Of a stretch of DNA of 64,000 nt, positions 32,801 to 58,917 are shown piece after piece (position 1 is the stretch's first letter; every line of letters begins with the position of its first letter). The notes beneath the pieces were generated by a model, which saw only the letters and a program-made list of their open reading frames with translations, was not told where the DNA came from and did no database searches. A program made the position numbers and the translations under genes. Source of the stretch: Telmatactis stephensoni (lineage: Eukaryota; Cnidaria; Anthozoa; Actiniaria; Isophelliidae); contig JALIZF010001522.1 in assembly GCA_029948255.1 (NCBI GenBank), positions 62,001-126,000 of the forward strand, in the 5' to 3' direction.

Positions 32801-35800
32801 AAAATTTAGCTTCTTAAATTTGTTACAATTAAGTTTATTGAAAGTTTATTAAAACTCGGGTTAAGGTGGCTGGTAATAATAATAATAATAATGATGATGA
32901 TGATATTGATAATTATGATGAGGATACTGAATATGATGTAATAAATCATAGTGTTAATTATGCATGGGACGTGTGTCGTAGTAGTGATGATAACTACAAA
33001 ACATAACAATGTGAACGTGTGCGATGATGATGATGATGATGATAATGATGGTGATGATCAGGGGCTGGTGATGATATTCTACCAACCTATCCAGAAATAC
33101 ATATACTGTTTTTCTTTCGTCTGAATAAATCGTCTAAGTACCATCTCCTCCTCTTGGTTGCGCACAGTTAAAAGATCAGCACCTTTGCCTAGACATCTCC
33201 TTCTAGCTTTCTTCCAACCAGCTTTGGTGGATTGTAGAAGATAGCATGCTCCCTTGAACTTATACCATCCACTGGGACAATCACCTTGTAGGTAAAGAAG
33301 GACCAACAAACAAAACAATTGTAGTATTTCAGAATTACCATATAGCTGGCACGTCAATACTCTTTCAACCGGAAGTAAATTAACCGGAAGCACATTTCCA
33401 CGAGGAGGACAATGCAGCCCAAGCCTTTCCTTTTATAGTTTTATCGGGGTTTCCTCACAAAAGTGCATGAAGACAACTTCCACACTAATCCGGGTAAATG
33501 TGAAATATTTCATGGGCTTCCTGTGGTTTAGAAGCAGCGGCGCAAAAGCCTGCGAAATCTGGCGCATGCGCCAACATTTGACTGCGGTATTTTCGGCCTT
33601 TACTCCTCCGTCCCCTTAGCTTATTTCATGCACTTTGGGTACTGACGCTGAATCGACAAACGTTCATACTTACTGCATTTGCGGCCATAACATCGACGTT
33701 TAGTCTTAGGTCTTGGTGAATTTTTACACTTTACATCCGGGGCCTTCTTCCCGTCATCCTTTGCGCAAACGAGTTGTCTTGTTTGGGTTCCAGACCCACA
33801 ATACTTTGAACACTCACCCCAGTCTTTTGCTCTCCACATGAATGGAAAATCTATCGCGAAAGGAAGTAACGTTCAAAAATAATATTGATAATTCTTGGTC
33901 TGATAAAATCGCTCATTAAAGTAATTACCGCATTTTTCTAAGATAATAAGGTTTCAGAACTCACCCAATGCACGGCGCGAACCTTAGTTAAATATTTTTA
34001 ACACGATACATAGTCCAACATGCAATATAGAAAGGCGCATGATATACTGGTACAGTTTATGATTTTGCGGGTCTACTAGCCTGCAAAGTAGGCGTTCTTG
34101 CATGGCCGCGAGGAGAATGAGGAGAAAAAAAAAAAAAGAGGAGGGAGGGGAGGGGTAGCAAGAGAAGGGAAGGGAACGCCTGCTAGCATCTATTGTTATT
34201 TTGAGTGAACTTCGTTCGACCACGAACGAAGGACGCTGATTGGCTCAGTGTCGAAATCTGTCAAATAAGATCGAATGTCAAATGTTTCCCTCCCTTCTTC
34301 CTTTCCCCATTCTTCACGCGCATGAGCAAAGATCGCTCGCCTTCTTTGCAGGCTACGAGTGTACAAGAGCGCGATATGTATAGGCAGATCGAGACCATTC
34401 GCCACAGCTTATGTCATCAATGCGCAATTTACGTACCGGGACAACCATACATGCTGTTGACAAAATCCACATCTCCTTTAGAAAGAAAACTTCGCTGGCC
34501 GATCTTGTTTTGATACTTTGGGTTTTTGGTCTTTATAGTCGTTAAAATGCGGCTTTTCTTCTTTGATAACCTTCCAAAAAAGTTCTTTCCATAGTGCATT
34601 ATACTGGTATAATCGTATTTTACTCCTTGTGTATCGATACTTCGCTTTGCGAATTGCGCTTGCCAACCTATTTTACAATACATGGCATATTAGGCGGGGC
34701 CGTAGAAAAACCAAATTCCTTGGGGAGGGGCAATCAGTTATATTTCCTTTTTAGGGAATATCTTGGTTTATATTAGAATTAGTATATATTACGTGAGCTC
34801 TGATTGGTCGAGAACCGCGTGTGCAATTATAGTACACACACATAGATGACGCTATTGAATCTTACGTACGCGCGCTCTGGTTGGTTGAAATGTCTCGATA
34901 AATATCGTATAAAACAAATAGATTCCTTTTTTTCGTGAGTCTGTATGTACTCTAATGGGTGCACAGAAGAAGTCAAAATGTGGTGTGAACAATAGTCACT
35001 CCACTTGATCAACTTTGTCTCGTGGCGTACTTTTTTGTTCTCAATTTTTTTGTTCCCTTGCACTCCATAATGTAACAGTAACACACCAAAACCTCATTAA
35101 TATTTTACGTCGATAACTCGTGACAGTAATTTGAGTAACTGGTAAACTTGAGGTCGACGGTGCGTTCATTTTACTCCCTTCTCTCCGTCAGTGCTCCGTT
35201 TTAAGGGTATTTAGAGCTACTTAAAGCTACACAGAAAGGAAAGAAGTTGAAACAAGAATGTGAGATCCGGGGATCGAACTCTGACCTCTTGCACTGAAGG
35301 CCGCGCACTAACCACGCAACGTACCTGGTAGAATATTATCCCACATTATTTGTACATAGTCATCGCGATCAGGGCGGGATTGGGTGTGCCACAGACCGAT
35401 GGAATGACCCCACTCGTGAATAACACTCCCTGCAGGACATAAATCACCCATGCGCATTTGTTGTTTATTACCATTATGTCCAATAGCAGAAGCACACCTG
35501 TAAATATAAGCGTATTCGTTAATTAGGTAAGGGCGCCGTCCTAGGTGGAACGCTCCAAACATGCATAGATGTGTGAAAAATTTTCTGGCCTGTGTAAAAT
35601 GCTGTCTAGGTACTTGCGACAAAGAATACCCAGATTCATGTTCTGTTTTGTTCAGTGTTAGACTTGATTCTACGTTGATATTAAGTTTTCATAAATTTAA
35701 GCACCAACTCAGCAGTGAATTCAAGAGTATTCTAGAGTTTGTTCATTTATGTAGCCTGTAAGGTAGACGTTATTTGCATGTCCGTGAGGAGAATGTGGAG

Positions 35801-38800
35801 AGGGGAAAAAGGAGAAAGAGGAGGGAGGGGAGGGGAAGAGAAGGGAAGTTTTTCCCGCGCCTCAGCGTGGAACGCCCGTTTCACAGGTCCAGCATTTATG
35901 TACATTCATTACTTTCACGAGCTTTTACTAAAGTTCCAAAGAAGCCATTAATCAAGGCTACCAGTGAGTAAAAGAGAAGCTCGGAAATGAGAGTATTATT
36001 TATAAGACTTTGTCTAGTAAGACTTATAATACTTTATCTTGCATTCTGTACGGGTATCTAATATAGCCCTAACATAATTAAATTTGCCATACATATTCCC
36101 TTAGTAGCAACTCTATCTTTGCAGAAGCGAGGAGAAAAACCTTAGTGATGTGCAAGTATTACCTTCTGCTGAGTGGATTCTTCTCTCGGACAAGTTCCAC
36201 CCAGTCGCGATGATTTTTCTTCGGCACAAATTTGATACACGTTTGTTTCTGCCAGGGTTTGAAACCATCTAGTAGTTTTCGGGCCAACTGGTGATTTTCT
36301 GTGAATGATAAAACACTATATAAGTAAATAGTAGACTAAATGACTAAAGAGCTAGGATACATTGAACAGGTCCTGTAATATGTGGACACACCCACAGGCG
36401 AAACACCTCTCGATCTGGAGGATTGTCTGATCAGTGAAGTCCCATTCTCGGAGACCCAGGACGCCTGGGAAATGGGAGGATAGGGGAAGGGGAAGAAGGG
36501 AAAGGGAACAGAAGGGGGAAGGGGATCGAGGGAAAGACGTCCTTATTTGTCGTAGGCGTCTCATCTACAATCCCAGACGGAGCCCTCATAGAACTTATTC
36601 AGCCTGTCACTTTTGATATTCCCTTCATATTCTGTTTCGAGTTACTAGACGCGCTCCCCAATGCACCCCCTTCCCCCTTCCATACAATGTTGTTATTAAA
36701 GGCTTGCAAACAGCAACAAATTAACGGGCTCAAAATTGAAAGAGACAAGAGATCAGCTAATAGATTTGAGCAAAGTTAACTTTGACTTGAGAAATGTTGC
36801 GTTCTCTCAGCAACTGAAAAGAATACGTTAGAAACGGAAAAAGTTTGAGAGAGAGGTTTTGTCTTGAGATTGTTGGTCCTACAGCTTCGAAGACAGTTTT
36901 GTTAATCGATTTCTACCTACGGAATTTAGGATGAATGAAGTAAGGAATAGTGCGTTCAGGCCATTTATCATCAACTTTCTTCCAAACTGCATCACTAGCT
37001 ACATCACCATACGGTATTGGTACTGCCATGGCCTTCTGGAGTCTGGTTAAGATTATGTCTCCTTCAAAGTCAACCACTTCTGGAAGTTCACCTGTGTAAA
37101 GCCGTTGGAGAGTTAAAGCTTCCATCTACATTTAAACAAATTCTTTTCTTAATTTCTTTTGTACTGAGAAAATTAAAAGGGCATTTACCTTCCTGTTTAA
37201 TAGAAACATCTTTTGAAAGTAGGATCCAAACTTAGACAACTTAGGCATTTTCTTGAATTAGTGTCTTAACAACACCTACCTTTTAGTTTGTAAACATCCA
37301 TTGCACCATGTCCTCCCTGTCCACTATGACATTCACTTGACGACCCATAACGTCGATAGATTGCAGAGGCCTTATCACTAGTTAAACATTCACCACTGTT
37401 ACGAATAGCAAAAACCTTATACCCATGATCCTTAGTGACCCGTGCACACTTTAAGACGGGCTGGACTCTGAAAGAAGGACAACAAACTATTAGAGAAATT
37501 CCTCTCGAAAATATCATGGAGCATTTAAACAGAATTCATGATCCCAGTCGAACCTCCCTTTAGCGACCACAGAAAAAGACTACACTCAAGGGAGGTGGCA
37601 TGGTAGGCCTCGGTTTTAGAATCGCTGGGCGCACCCAAAGTCACGTCACCATGGCTGGAATTCGAGCCTAGGGTAGGTGTTTGCCTATGAGAGTAGACAC
37701 CATTAGGGGGTACATATCTTGAGTCATATGATAACTGATTACCTCTCATCAATTCTCTAAGTAAGAATCATGCATATTTTACCGTAATCAGCTTCTCACT
37801 GTATTTCCTCAGCTTATAGCACTTGTACTGTAGTTGAACAGCATCTACCGGATGTATGACATCAAATTGTGAAGCTTGCATGGTGAGAGAGAAGATTATG
37901 TTTGCACGGGAGGATGAAAACAAAAGAATTAAAATGACAAACTTTCAGCCCTAGAAGTGGTCGCGGTTGCCATGGATCCTTTCGGAGGTTTTCTCTGGAA
38001 AACTTATGTGGCCAATAACAGTGTTCACCTCTAAACACGGACAACTTTCAATGACAACCTTTTGCGTTAGTCTAAAATCCGGGCAATGCAATATTATTGT
38101 CGATTTGTTGACAAATGCTTTTGAGTTGCGAGCTCCTATCTCTAGGAAATCCATCGCCAAATGACTGATCACGTGATCAGCACAAAGTGAAAATATAAGT
38201 CGTGCGCAAAGCATTATGGGAAGCTCTGCCAATCCTCCTTTTTAAGATCCATGCGGTTGCTTACGAGAGGTGGTCGCTTACGGAGGTGCAAATTGTAAAG
38301 ATCTGTATATGGGAAAATTTTGGTATTTTCGGGAAACTAGCTGGTCGCACAAGAGAGGTGGTCGCAAGCGGAGTTTCGACTGTAATAGAGCTGCACGTGG
38401 TTGTTCATGAAGGCCGTTTGCTATATAAGATACGGGATGATGTTTTAATTACCTTTCCCAGTATAATCCATCCAAATCATCGTCAGTTCCCTCGACGCTC
38501 GGAATGAAATCGGGAGCATTTCGGGGAATCGACCAGCACCCGAGTCTCTCAAGATAACCTGTGACATTTTGATAAACGTTAATTTTTATCCAATCAGGCT
38601 TTTATAATGTGTCTTAATTGTATCTTTGCTTTTAATCTAATTCTTTGAATAAGTCACCAGCTAAAAGTAACGGGTACAACTGAGCTCAGATAATGTCTTC
38701 TTTTGTATGAGCCACGTGGGTTCAAGAAAACCTTTGTTTTGCAAATCAGTTCACTTTTTTAAAATCTTATTCTGAAATCAAATCCCGCTACTACTAAACG

Positions 38801-39094
38801 AGTTTTTATCACAAATATATAAACAAAAAATCATATTCTTGTGTCGATACAAAATTATTTTTGTGATTAATACTACAGAAAAAATAGAAGATAAATTTCA
38901 AGAGATATCACATCCAAAGAATCCACCGCTAACGGACGTTGGCAAAAACGCCCAATCAGGTTAAAAACAGCATGACATACCGTTTTCCTGCCTACTTCAT
39001 TTCTCATTTGTTCCTTACCATATTCTTCGGCGTCTATGGCTACGAAGTAAAAACACAGAAGACAGCTCCATATCAATGTCTTTTTATCAGCCAT
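29883..39094 (-). CDS. Secreted multidomain astacin metalloprotease (astacin, TSP1, C-type lectin, TSP1, ShKT)
   Basis: Secreted zinc endopeptidase, 785 aa in 15 exons: 39094-39019, 38558-38453, 37467-37280, 37091-36921, 36298-36163, 35497-35325, 34667-34437, 33850-33674, 33284-33087, 32783-32607, 32036-31866, 31483-31282, 31002-30942, 30659-30488, 30001-29883; all phases agree. Signal peptide 1-22 (TLIWSCLLCFYFVAIDA). Residues 26-122: Cys-rich module (LGCWSIP.., EGTDDDLDG, VFAIRNSGEC) that I associate with cnidarian proteins. Propeptide with inhibitory FEGD at 132-135. Astacin domain about 155-360: WPERTIPY, TCIKF, zinc site HEWGHSIGLWH 253-263, Met-turn SIMHY 305-309, MYGC end. TSP1 about 362-419 (WGECSKYCGSGTQTR). 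C-type lectin about 420-544, with EPR in place of EPN. TSP1 repeats at about 560-600, 617-668 and 689-740 (WGECSVTCGGG, WQKCTVTCGGG, WTVCSITCGTG). C-terminal six-Cys ShKT 748-785 ending CRRSCGLCKN. By family, a matrix- or secretion-associated protease; the ShKT is a toxin-related fold but lacks a Lys-Tyr pair between Cys3 and Cys4, so channel block is not implied. Confidence 0.9.
30307..30473. repeat. (TTTG)n microsatellite
   Basis: About forty TTTG units with one 'ttat' interruption near 30329. On the minus strand it is a (CAAA)n run starting about 15 nt after the splice donor of astacin exon 14 (GTAAGA at 30487-30482). It stays open in all three frames on + (LFVC repeats) and minus (TNKQ), which are artefacts. 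Confidence 0.97.
32873..32935. repeat. AT-rich trinucleotide repeat (aat/gat)
   Basis: Runs of aataataat followed by gatgatgat in the astacin gene intron between the two lectin exons; a second (gat)n stretch is at 33024-33058. Simple repeats only. Confidence 0.85.
34775..35043. mobile_element. Foldback/MITE family A, astacin intron copy
   Basis: Shows 'gagctctgattggtcgagaa', 'tagtacacacacatagatga cg', 'tataaaacaaatagattcct', 'agtcaaaatgtggtgtgaac' and 'gtctcgtggcgtacttttttg'. It ends about where 'ttttgacgtcat..' would continue in the fuller copy at 62520-62850, so it is truncated on the right. Confidence 0.8.
35158..35333 (-). repeat. tRNA-derived SINE, minus orientation
   Basis: On the minus strand: 'gtggttagtgcgcggccttc' (A-box-like) then 'gaggtcagagttcgatcccc gg' (perfect B box), followed by a tail shared with 9540-9725. 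The tRNA part ends 3-8 bp from the donor of the astacin exon with the zinc site (exon boundary 35325), so the SINE appears to abut or slightly overlap that splice site. Confidence 0.6.
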
Positions 39095-39668
39095 ACGAGA
39101 CAATTTGAATAAACGCGATGTTTTTATAGCTCAGCTAGTACATCACACGTGGAGGGGATTTTCTTGTTCAGTAGCCACGTTGTGAAATCCCGAAAAAGTT
39201 AAAAGAGCTGAAACTCTGGTGAGCCTCCCTCCTTAAAATATTAGTTCGTAGGGGTGGGCTGTGTTTGTTTTATTTCCTTTTTATCAATTATTAAAACTAT
39301 GAGGCATATACTGCAGGTTATGGTTGCTGTTGTAGTAGGGGTGGTCTTTGAAAACCTGGTCAAATGTCCTGATAAATCGCGTTTTTTTAAGAACATCTCG
39401 GAATCTCGTTTTTATCGGAATTTTTAAACCGACTTTGAGTTAAATTTTTCGGCTTTCTCTTTTTCTCTTTCTTTTATATCCTGCCTCTCCCATATTTCCT
39501 ATTGTTTTCTCTCTCGGTCTTCTTTCTTTAATGTGTCTTATCGAGACTTGTAGAAATGCTAAAATGAACGAAAAAGCAATTTTAGAAAATTATTAAGAAA
39601 AGAGAGAAATCAGTCATTTGACCTTTCATTATCAGATTATTCTCCTATTGTTTTACCTATTGTTCTAT

Positions 39669-39729
39669 GGCGCGCTGTGATTGGCTCATTCTCAAGATGG
39701 CCGTCAATCAACGAATTTCAAACTTCGAA
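39669..39729 (+). promoter_or_regulatory. Putative MELK promoter: GGCGCGC, inverted CCAAT, CHR-like TTCAAA/TTCGAA
   Basis: Between 39669 and 39729: ggcgcgc (E2F-like, 39669-39675), ATTGG (inverted CCAAT, 39680-39684), TTCAAA (39717-39722, complement of the CHR core TTTGAA) and TTCGAA (39724-39729, CHR variant). Spacing from CCAAT to TTCAAA is about 37 bp. In mammals G2/M genes including MELK are controlled by CCAAT and CHR elements through NF-Y and DREAM/MMB. The MELK ATG is 272 bp downstream of this cluster. The functional reading is inference. Confidence 0.4.
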
Positions 39730-40000
39730 ATGTGATCAGTTGTAAGTTGAGTCGCAGAGTAGAAACCCGCAGTATTTTAGCAAACTTGATAATCGGAAAG
39801 GCTAGAATACTTCCTAATTTATATGTTTCCTACTTTCAACATACCCTAGAGGCTTTTGTAAACTCAAAAAGAAGTAATATTGTGAGTCGTTATCGAATTT
39901 CGAGGCAAAAGATCAAAGTTGTTTTTGATAAACAGTCGCTGAACTTCTTCCGGATCCAACCACTTCAGACGCTCGGTCCGCTCCAAAATTTGAAGGGAAA

Positions 40001-55075
<15,075 letters not shown>

Positions 55076-58000
55076 AGAATTGTTTACAAAATGTCATATT
55101 TGCACTTATCTTTGTCGATGGCCAAACCCATCAGTGAGCCTATCAAGCTGTCAATGAATTTTTCAATTAAAGATAAATTTATATTAAATTAGTAATATAT
55201 AGCAAACGCGAATAAATGATAAAATGTTGCAAATACAAGATACAATAACATTTTTAATGGTGATGTAAACGCTAGACTCGGCTAACAAGTTACGAATCAT
55301 AGAACGTGACTCAGTTGTAACACAGTGTAAACATATCCTACCAGGAAAAGAATAGAACGAGTTTATTTAACCCGCGAAGAATAGGAGGATCTTTGTTGAC
55401 GTCATGTGTTTACATTCTGCTTCATTAGCATACGGTTAAGAATCGATAAAATTACAAACTGAGTCCGAAACTTTTAAGAGCTTTTTGATATAAGTAATCT
55501 ACGAAATATTTAGCTCTTTGTATGCAATATTATGCGAGATATCCAGCTTCCAATTTGCTTTCAAATTTCTGGGTGGCAAAAGCGCCAATGAGCGCCCATA
55601 CATTCTCTGTAAAATTTAGAGTTTTTAAAACTGCATCACGCAAAAACTTTTGCTTGTGCCACGCTCAAATTTCCAAAGAAAGCTAGGTTTGCCATGCCCT
55701 TTCAATATTCAGAGGTAATTTGGTGTTTATTTGGTTGAAAAGAGAAATGAAATGAAAATTGTAAACAACGATCCACCTGTTCGCATGATAGTTAGTGGTA
55801 GAATCTCAACCCACTGTTTTCTATTCTTCATTATCTACGAGTACTCAGTAGTTAGTCTACTTTCTTTTACGGGTCAAATAAAACCACTCTATACACGTTA
55901 AGCAATTGTTGTTTTATTATGATTGTTAGGTAGTATGGTTAATCTTGATATTTTTGTCACTTTTACTAAATTACTTGTAATAATTCCTTATCTGGCAGAC
56001 AAAGCAATGGGTTTATTATCTCTAGAGACTGGAAAACATTTAAGATGGTTCCAAAAAGATTTTGCTTTGTTCTATATTGTAAAAGACATTACGGGAAGTC
56101 TGCACTCTGATGTAAATAATACAATTATAAAATTGATGAAAGTATTGTCTTTGTTGTATTTTACTTCAGTCACAAAAACACATCAGTACCATTTGTAGTT
56201 AATATTGCAGATTGTTCTTACTAACATAAGTAGCAATAATAAAAACGTGATTTTCTTAACTTTAAAGGTTCAAAGTAAATGTGTGAGGTTTCATGAGAAA
56301 TTGATAGAAAATGGCTTCAATTCCTTAGTTTGTAATCTAGAAAGAAAAGTACTAAATGTCGATAAAAAACTACTTTGTCGTTTGTGTGTTTTATCTCATG
56401 GCGGATCATTGTCTGTGGTACCTTGAGGTGTCGGTCTGTGTATGTGCTACGACGATATCTTTACGTACACGGATGATTCTTACAACTATTTGAGCAAACA
56501 CGAACAGCAAACTGAAGTGTTTTGTTTGTTTGTGCCTAATGGGAATACCGAAAATGGAAAATGGGTGATTTAGGATAGGATAATTAGTAATGACGCAAGT
56601 AGTATACCACCAATTCATTTCCAGATTAATTGAAAGTGACGTCAGCATTAAATTGTTGATTTCCAGATTAATTGAAAGTGACGTCAGCACGGAATAGATT
56701 GATTTCCAGAATAATTGAACGTGACTCAAACGAGTTTCAGTTTATTTTTGTGCGTGCTAACTTGTATCCTGGGCTCCAGGGGTTTGTATTCACTTTTTTA
56801 GTGAGTCAGGCTCCGAAGGCGAACGAACGTAGCAACAAGATGATAAACCCCTGAAACCCATGGCATTTAAGTAGTAACTTGAGCAAGTTCAGTAGAACAT
56901 TTTGTCAGAGTACGTCTTTCATGGACTATTGCCTTAAAAGGAAAGAGTCTGGGTTAATTAACCCGCGAAGAAATGAAAATGGCGAACTCATTAAATAGTC
57001 ATCTTTTCTTCACGACAGGTTAATAACTGAAAATCACTCTAGTACTGATCACGTTAGTTTTGATTTCTAGTTATTTGTAAACTACGGTTACTTTTAGAAG
57101 CCTAGTAAGAATGCTGCAATAAAAGTACGACCCTCAGGCGATGAAAAATTAGTCGTTTAATAGAACCTTGCAGAGTGCCAGTAAACAATGTACGTATCAA
57201 AAATGGCGTGTCGATCTGCTAACCTTCCTATAATTATAAGGTTTGGAGAACTTTTAAGTAAACTGGCAATATTTCGATATTGCTGCATCGGCCTTTTGGA
57301 TTTCAAAACAATCCGGAAAGGCCCTCCTATATTCATAAGTTGAGCGAAAAAAGGTCGACATCTTCAGTATCCTCTCGAACCCCATATAGCTAGCCTGGGA
57401 GCAAATACAGCTGCATGCTTCGTGTCAGGCGCCGTGGTTTGTTTGGAAGTGAATTAGCGGCGATTGTTCAATAGTCAGCGATGCCAAAACGACCCCCTAA
57501 TTGGTTTATAACGACAGCAGCACAAATTGTTGTCTCGCTTATCTGTTTTGAATAATACACATTAAAAACTGTTCATAACAACCGGCACATTATCAGATCG
57601 AACCCTGAGAAACGATGAACCTAGATAACGGCGCACTAGGTTGACATCAGTTTCCACCGGTCCATCAAATCCTCGTTAACTACACTCGATCTCACAATGG
57701 AAGACTGACAAGGAAATGGCTTCCTTATCGTTTTGAAATGACGTAAAATATTCGTTACGTCGGACTAAGAGCAATTTCCCAGCCAATAGGAAGTTAGAAT
57801 TACTCCTAGAATTAGACTACGGTAAAGAGTAATTCGTCTTGGACTAATTCAACTCGACACGGTTGTCAAGAGCCTTTCTCGCCAATAGCTAATACTTCCA
57901 AGATAACAGAAACTAGGAAAATAGTCCACATATCTTAATGGACTGGGGAAATTTGAGCTGAGAGGAATATGTTAGCATTGATATAATCTTCACTGGCCAA

Positions 58001-58130
58001 TATTCAGCAATTATCGATGGGAAATCATGAGGTACGTATTCGTATTGATTGTTTAGCACGTCACCATTAGCACAAACACAGCTTTAAAGCTGACAGCTCT
58101 GGCCGTGTGATCTATCTTTCAATTTGAACT
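55076..58130. other. MELK downstream intergenic stretch
   Basis: Holds the MELK 3' end, the inverted repeat copy at about 55380-55695, and a small direct repeat 'gatttccagattaattgaaa gtgacgtcagca' (about 56618-56640, 56658-56690). The short ORFs at 55923-56426 lack splice, start or composition support. No gene was recognised. Confidence 0.5.
55211..55216 (+). terminator. Poly(A) signal of MELK
   Basis: AATAAA 136 bp after the MELK stop codon in an AT-rich tail; 'gataaaatg' follows. It is the first canonical hexamer after the stop. Confidence 0.55.
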
Positions 58131-58131
58131 T

Positions 58132-58139
58132 TATAAAAG
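58132..58139 (+). promoter_or_regulatory. TATA box candidate
   Basis: TATAAAAG in 'gaactttataaaagaacaaa', about 300 bp upstream of the ORF cluster at 58435-58917. It is the best TATA-like element seen in the window. Confidence 0.35.
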
Positions 58140-58434
58140 AACAAACAGAGAGCACTTTCGAGGATAAATTCACTAGATTTAGAGAATAAACCTAAAGCTG
58201 AACTTCCAGTGTGGCGGGTCACAAGAAACGCATTCCCTCTCTTAAAACTTGCGTGGCAGAGTCTACAAGACAAAATATAGACTGATTAACACTCGAAATC
58301 AGGAATTTAAAGTAAAGAACTTTTCTCGTCTGGATCCAGAACAAAGCTGTCGGTGGATTTGAAAGGACCTTTTTTATTTCCGCATCACAACAACAATTAC
58401 TGATTGAAACCACTATTAAGCGAGAGCAGCTGAA

Positions 58435-58917
58435 TTGTCGACATTGATAATGTCTTGCGGATGTCTAAAAGTTAAAACCAAGGTTTTGTCGAAACTAAAC
58501 TGCTCGCATTCACGAGAGCAGCGGGAAGACTCAACAAAGCAAAAGAAAAGGGAAAAGAATCTTCAACAAGAAATGAATTGCTGCAGCTCCAGGAACAAGG
58601 ACATAGGAAACCAACACTGAAGAAGGAATTGATCGATTCACAAAAGTGCTTTAAATTTAGCTGAGATAACTGCAGAAGAAAAGCAAGACGGCCTTGGCGC
58701 GTTAAAGACTAGTGAAAGCAAAGCAGTGATTCCCGCTGTTCCTACGCGAAGACCCTCAACGGTAGATAGACTTCGTAGCTTTTTGAGACCGAAAAGACGA
58801 CGGGACGCTATATGCGATGAGATGGAGCGAAGCGTTGACAATAGTGGACTTAGTTTGCGACAATACAGAAAGTTTCTGGCAACAACTTCAGTTTTGCAAG
58901 AGCTAAAAATGCTGTAA
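58435..58917 (+). CDS. Possible short gene, unrecognised, frame interrupted
   Basis: Not recognised. One frame is open at 58435-58617 (MSTLIMSCGCLKVKTKVL..) and again from about 58630 to the stop at 58915-58917, with TGA stops in between. A second frame is open from about 58476 to 58670 (ETKLLAFTRAAGRLNKAK.., ELLQLQEQGHRKPTLKKELI). The downstream segment (SALNLAEITAEEKQDGLG, RRPSTVDRLRSFLRPKRRRD, MERSVDNSGLSLRQYRKFLA) looks like a basic, helix-rich protein. Joining the second-frame segment to it needs a one-base change at the AAAA run 58642-58645. It is either a real lineage-specific gene with an indel or chance openness. The TATA box at 58132 supports transcription; no domain was recognised. 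Confidence 0.3.

Noticed and set aside
55923..56426. Two consecutive ORFs (91 and 73 aa) after MELK
   Set aside because: AT-driven composition, no domain, no splice pattern; probably non-coding.
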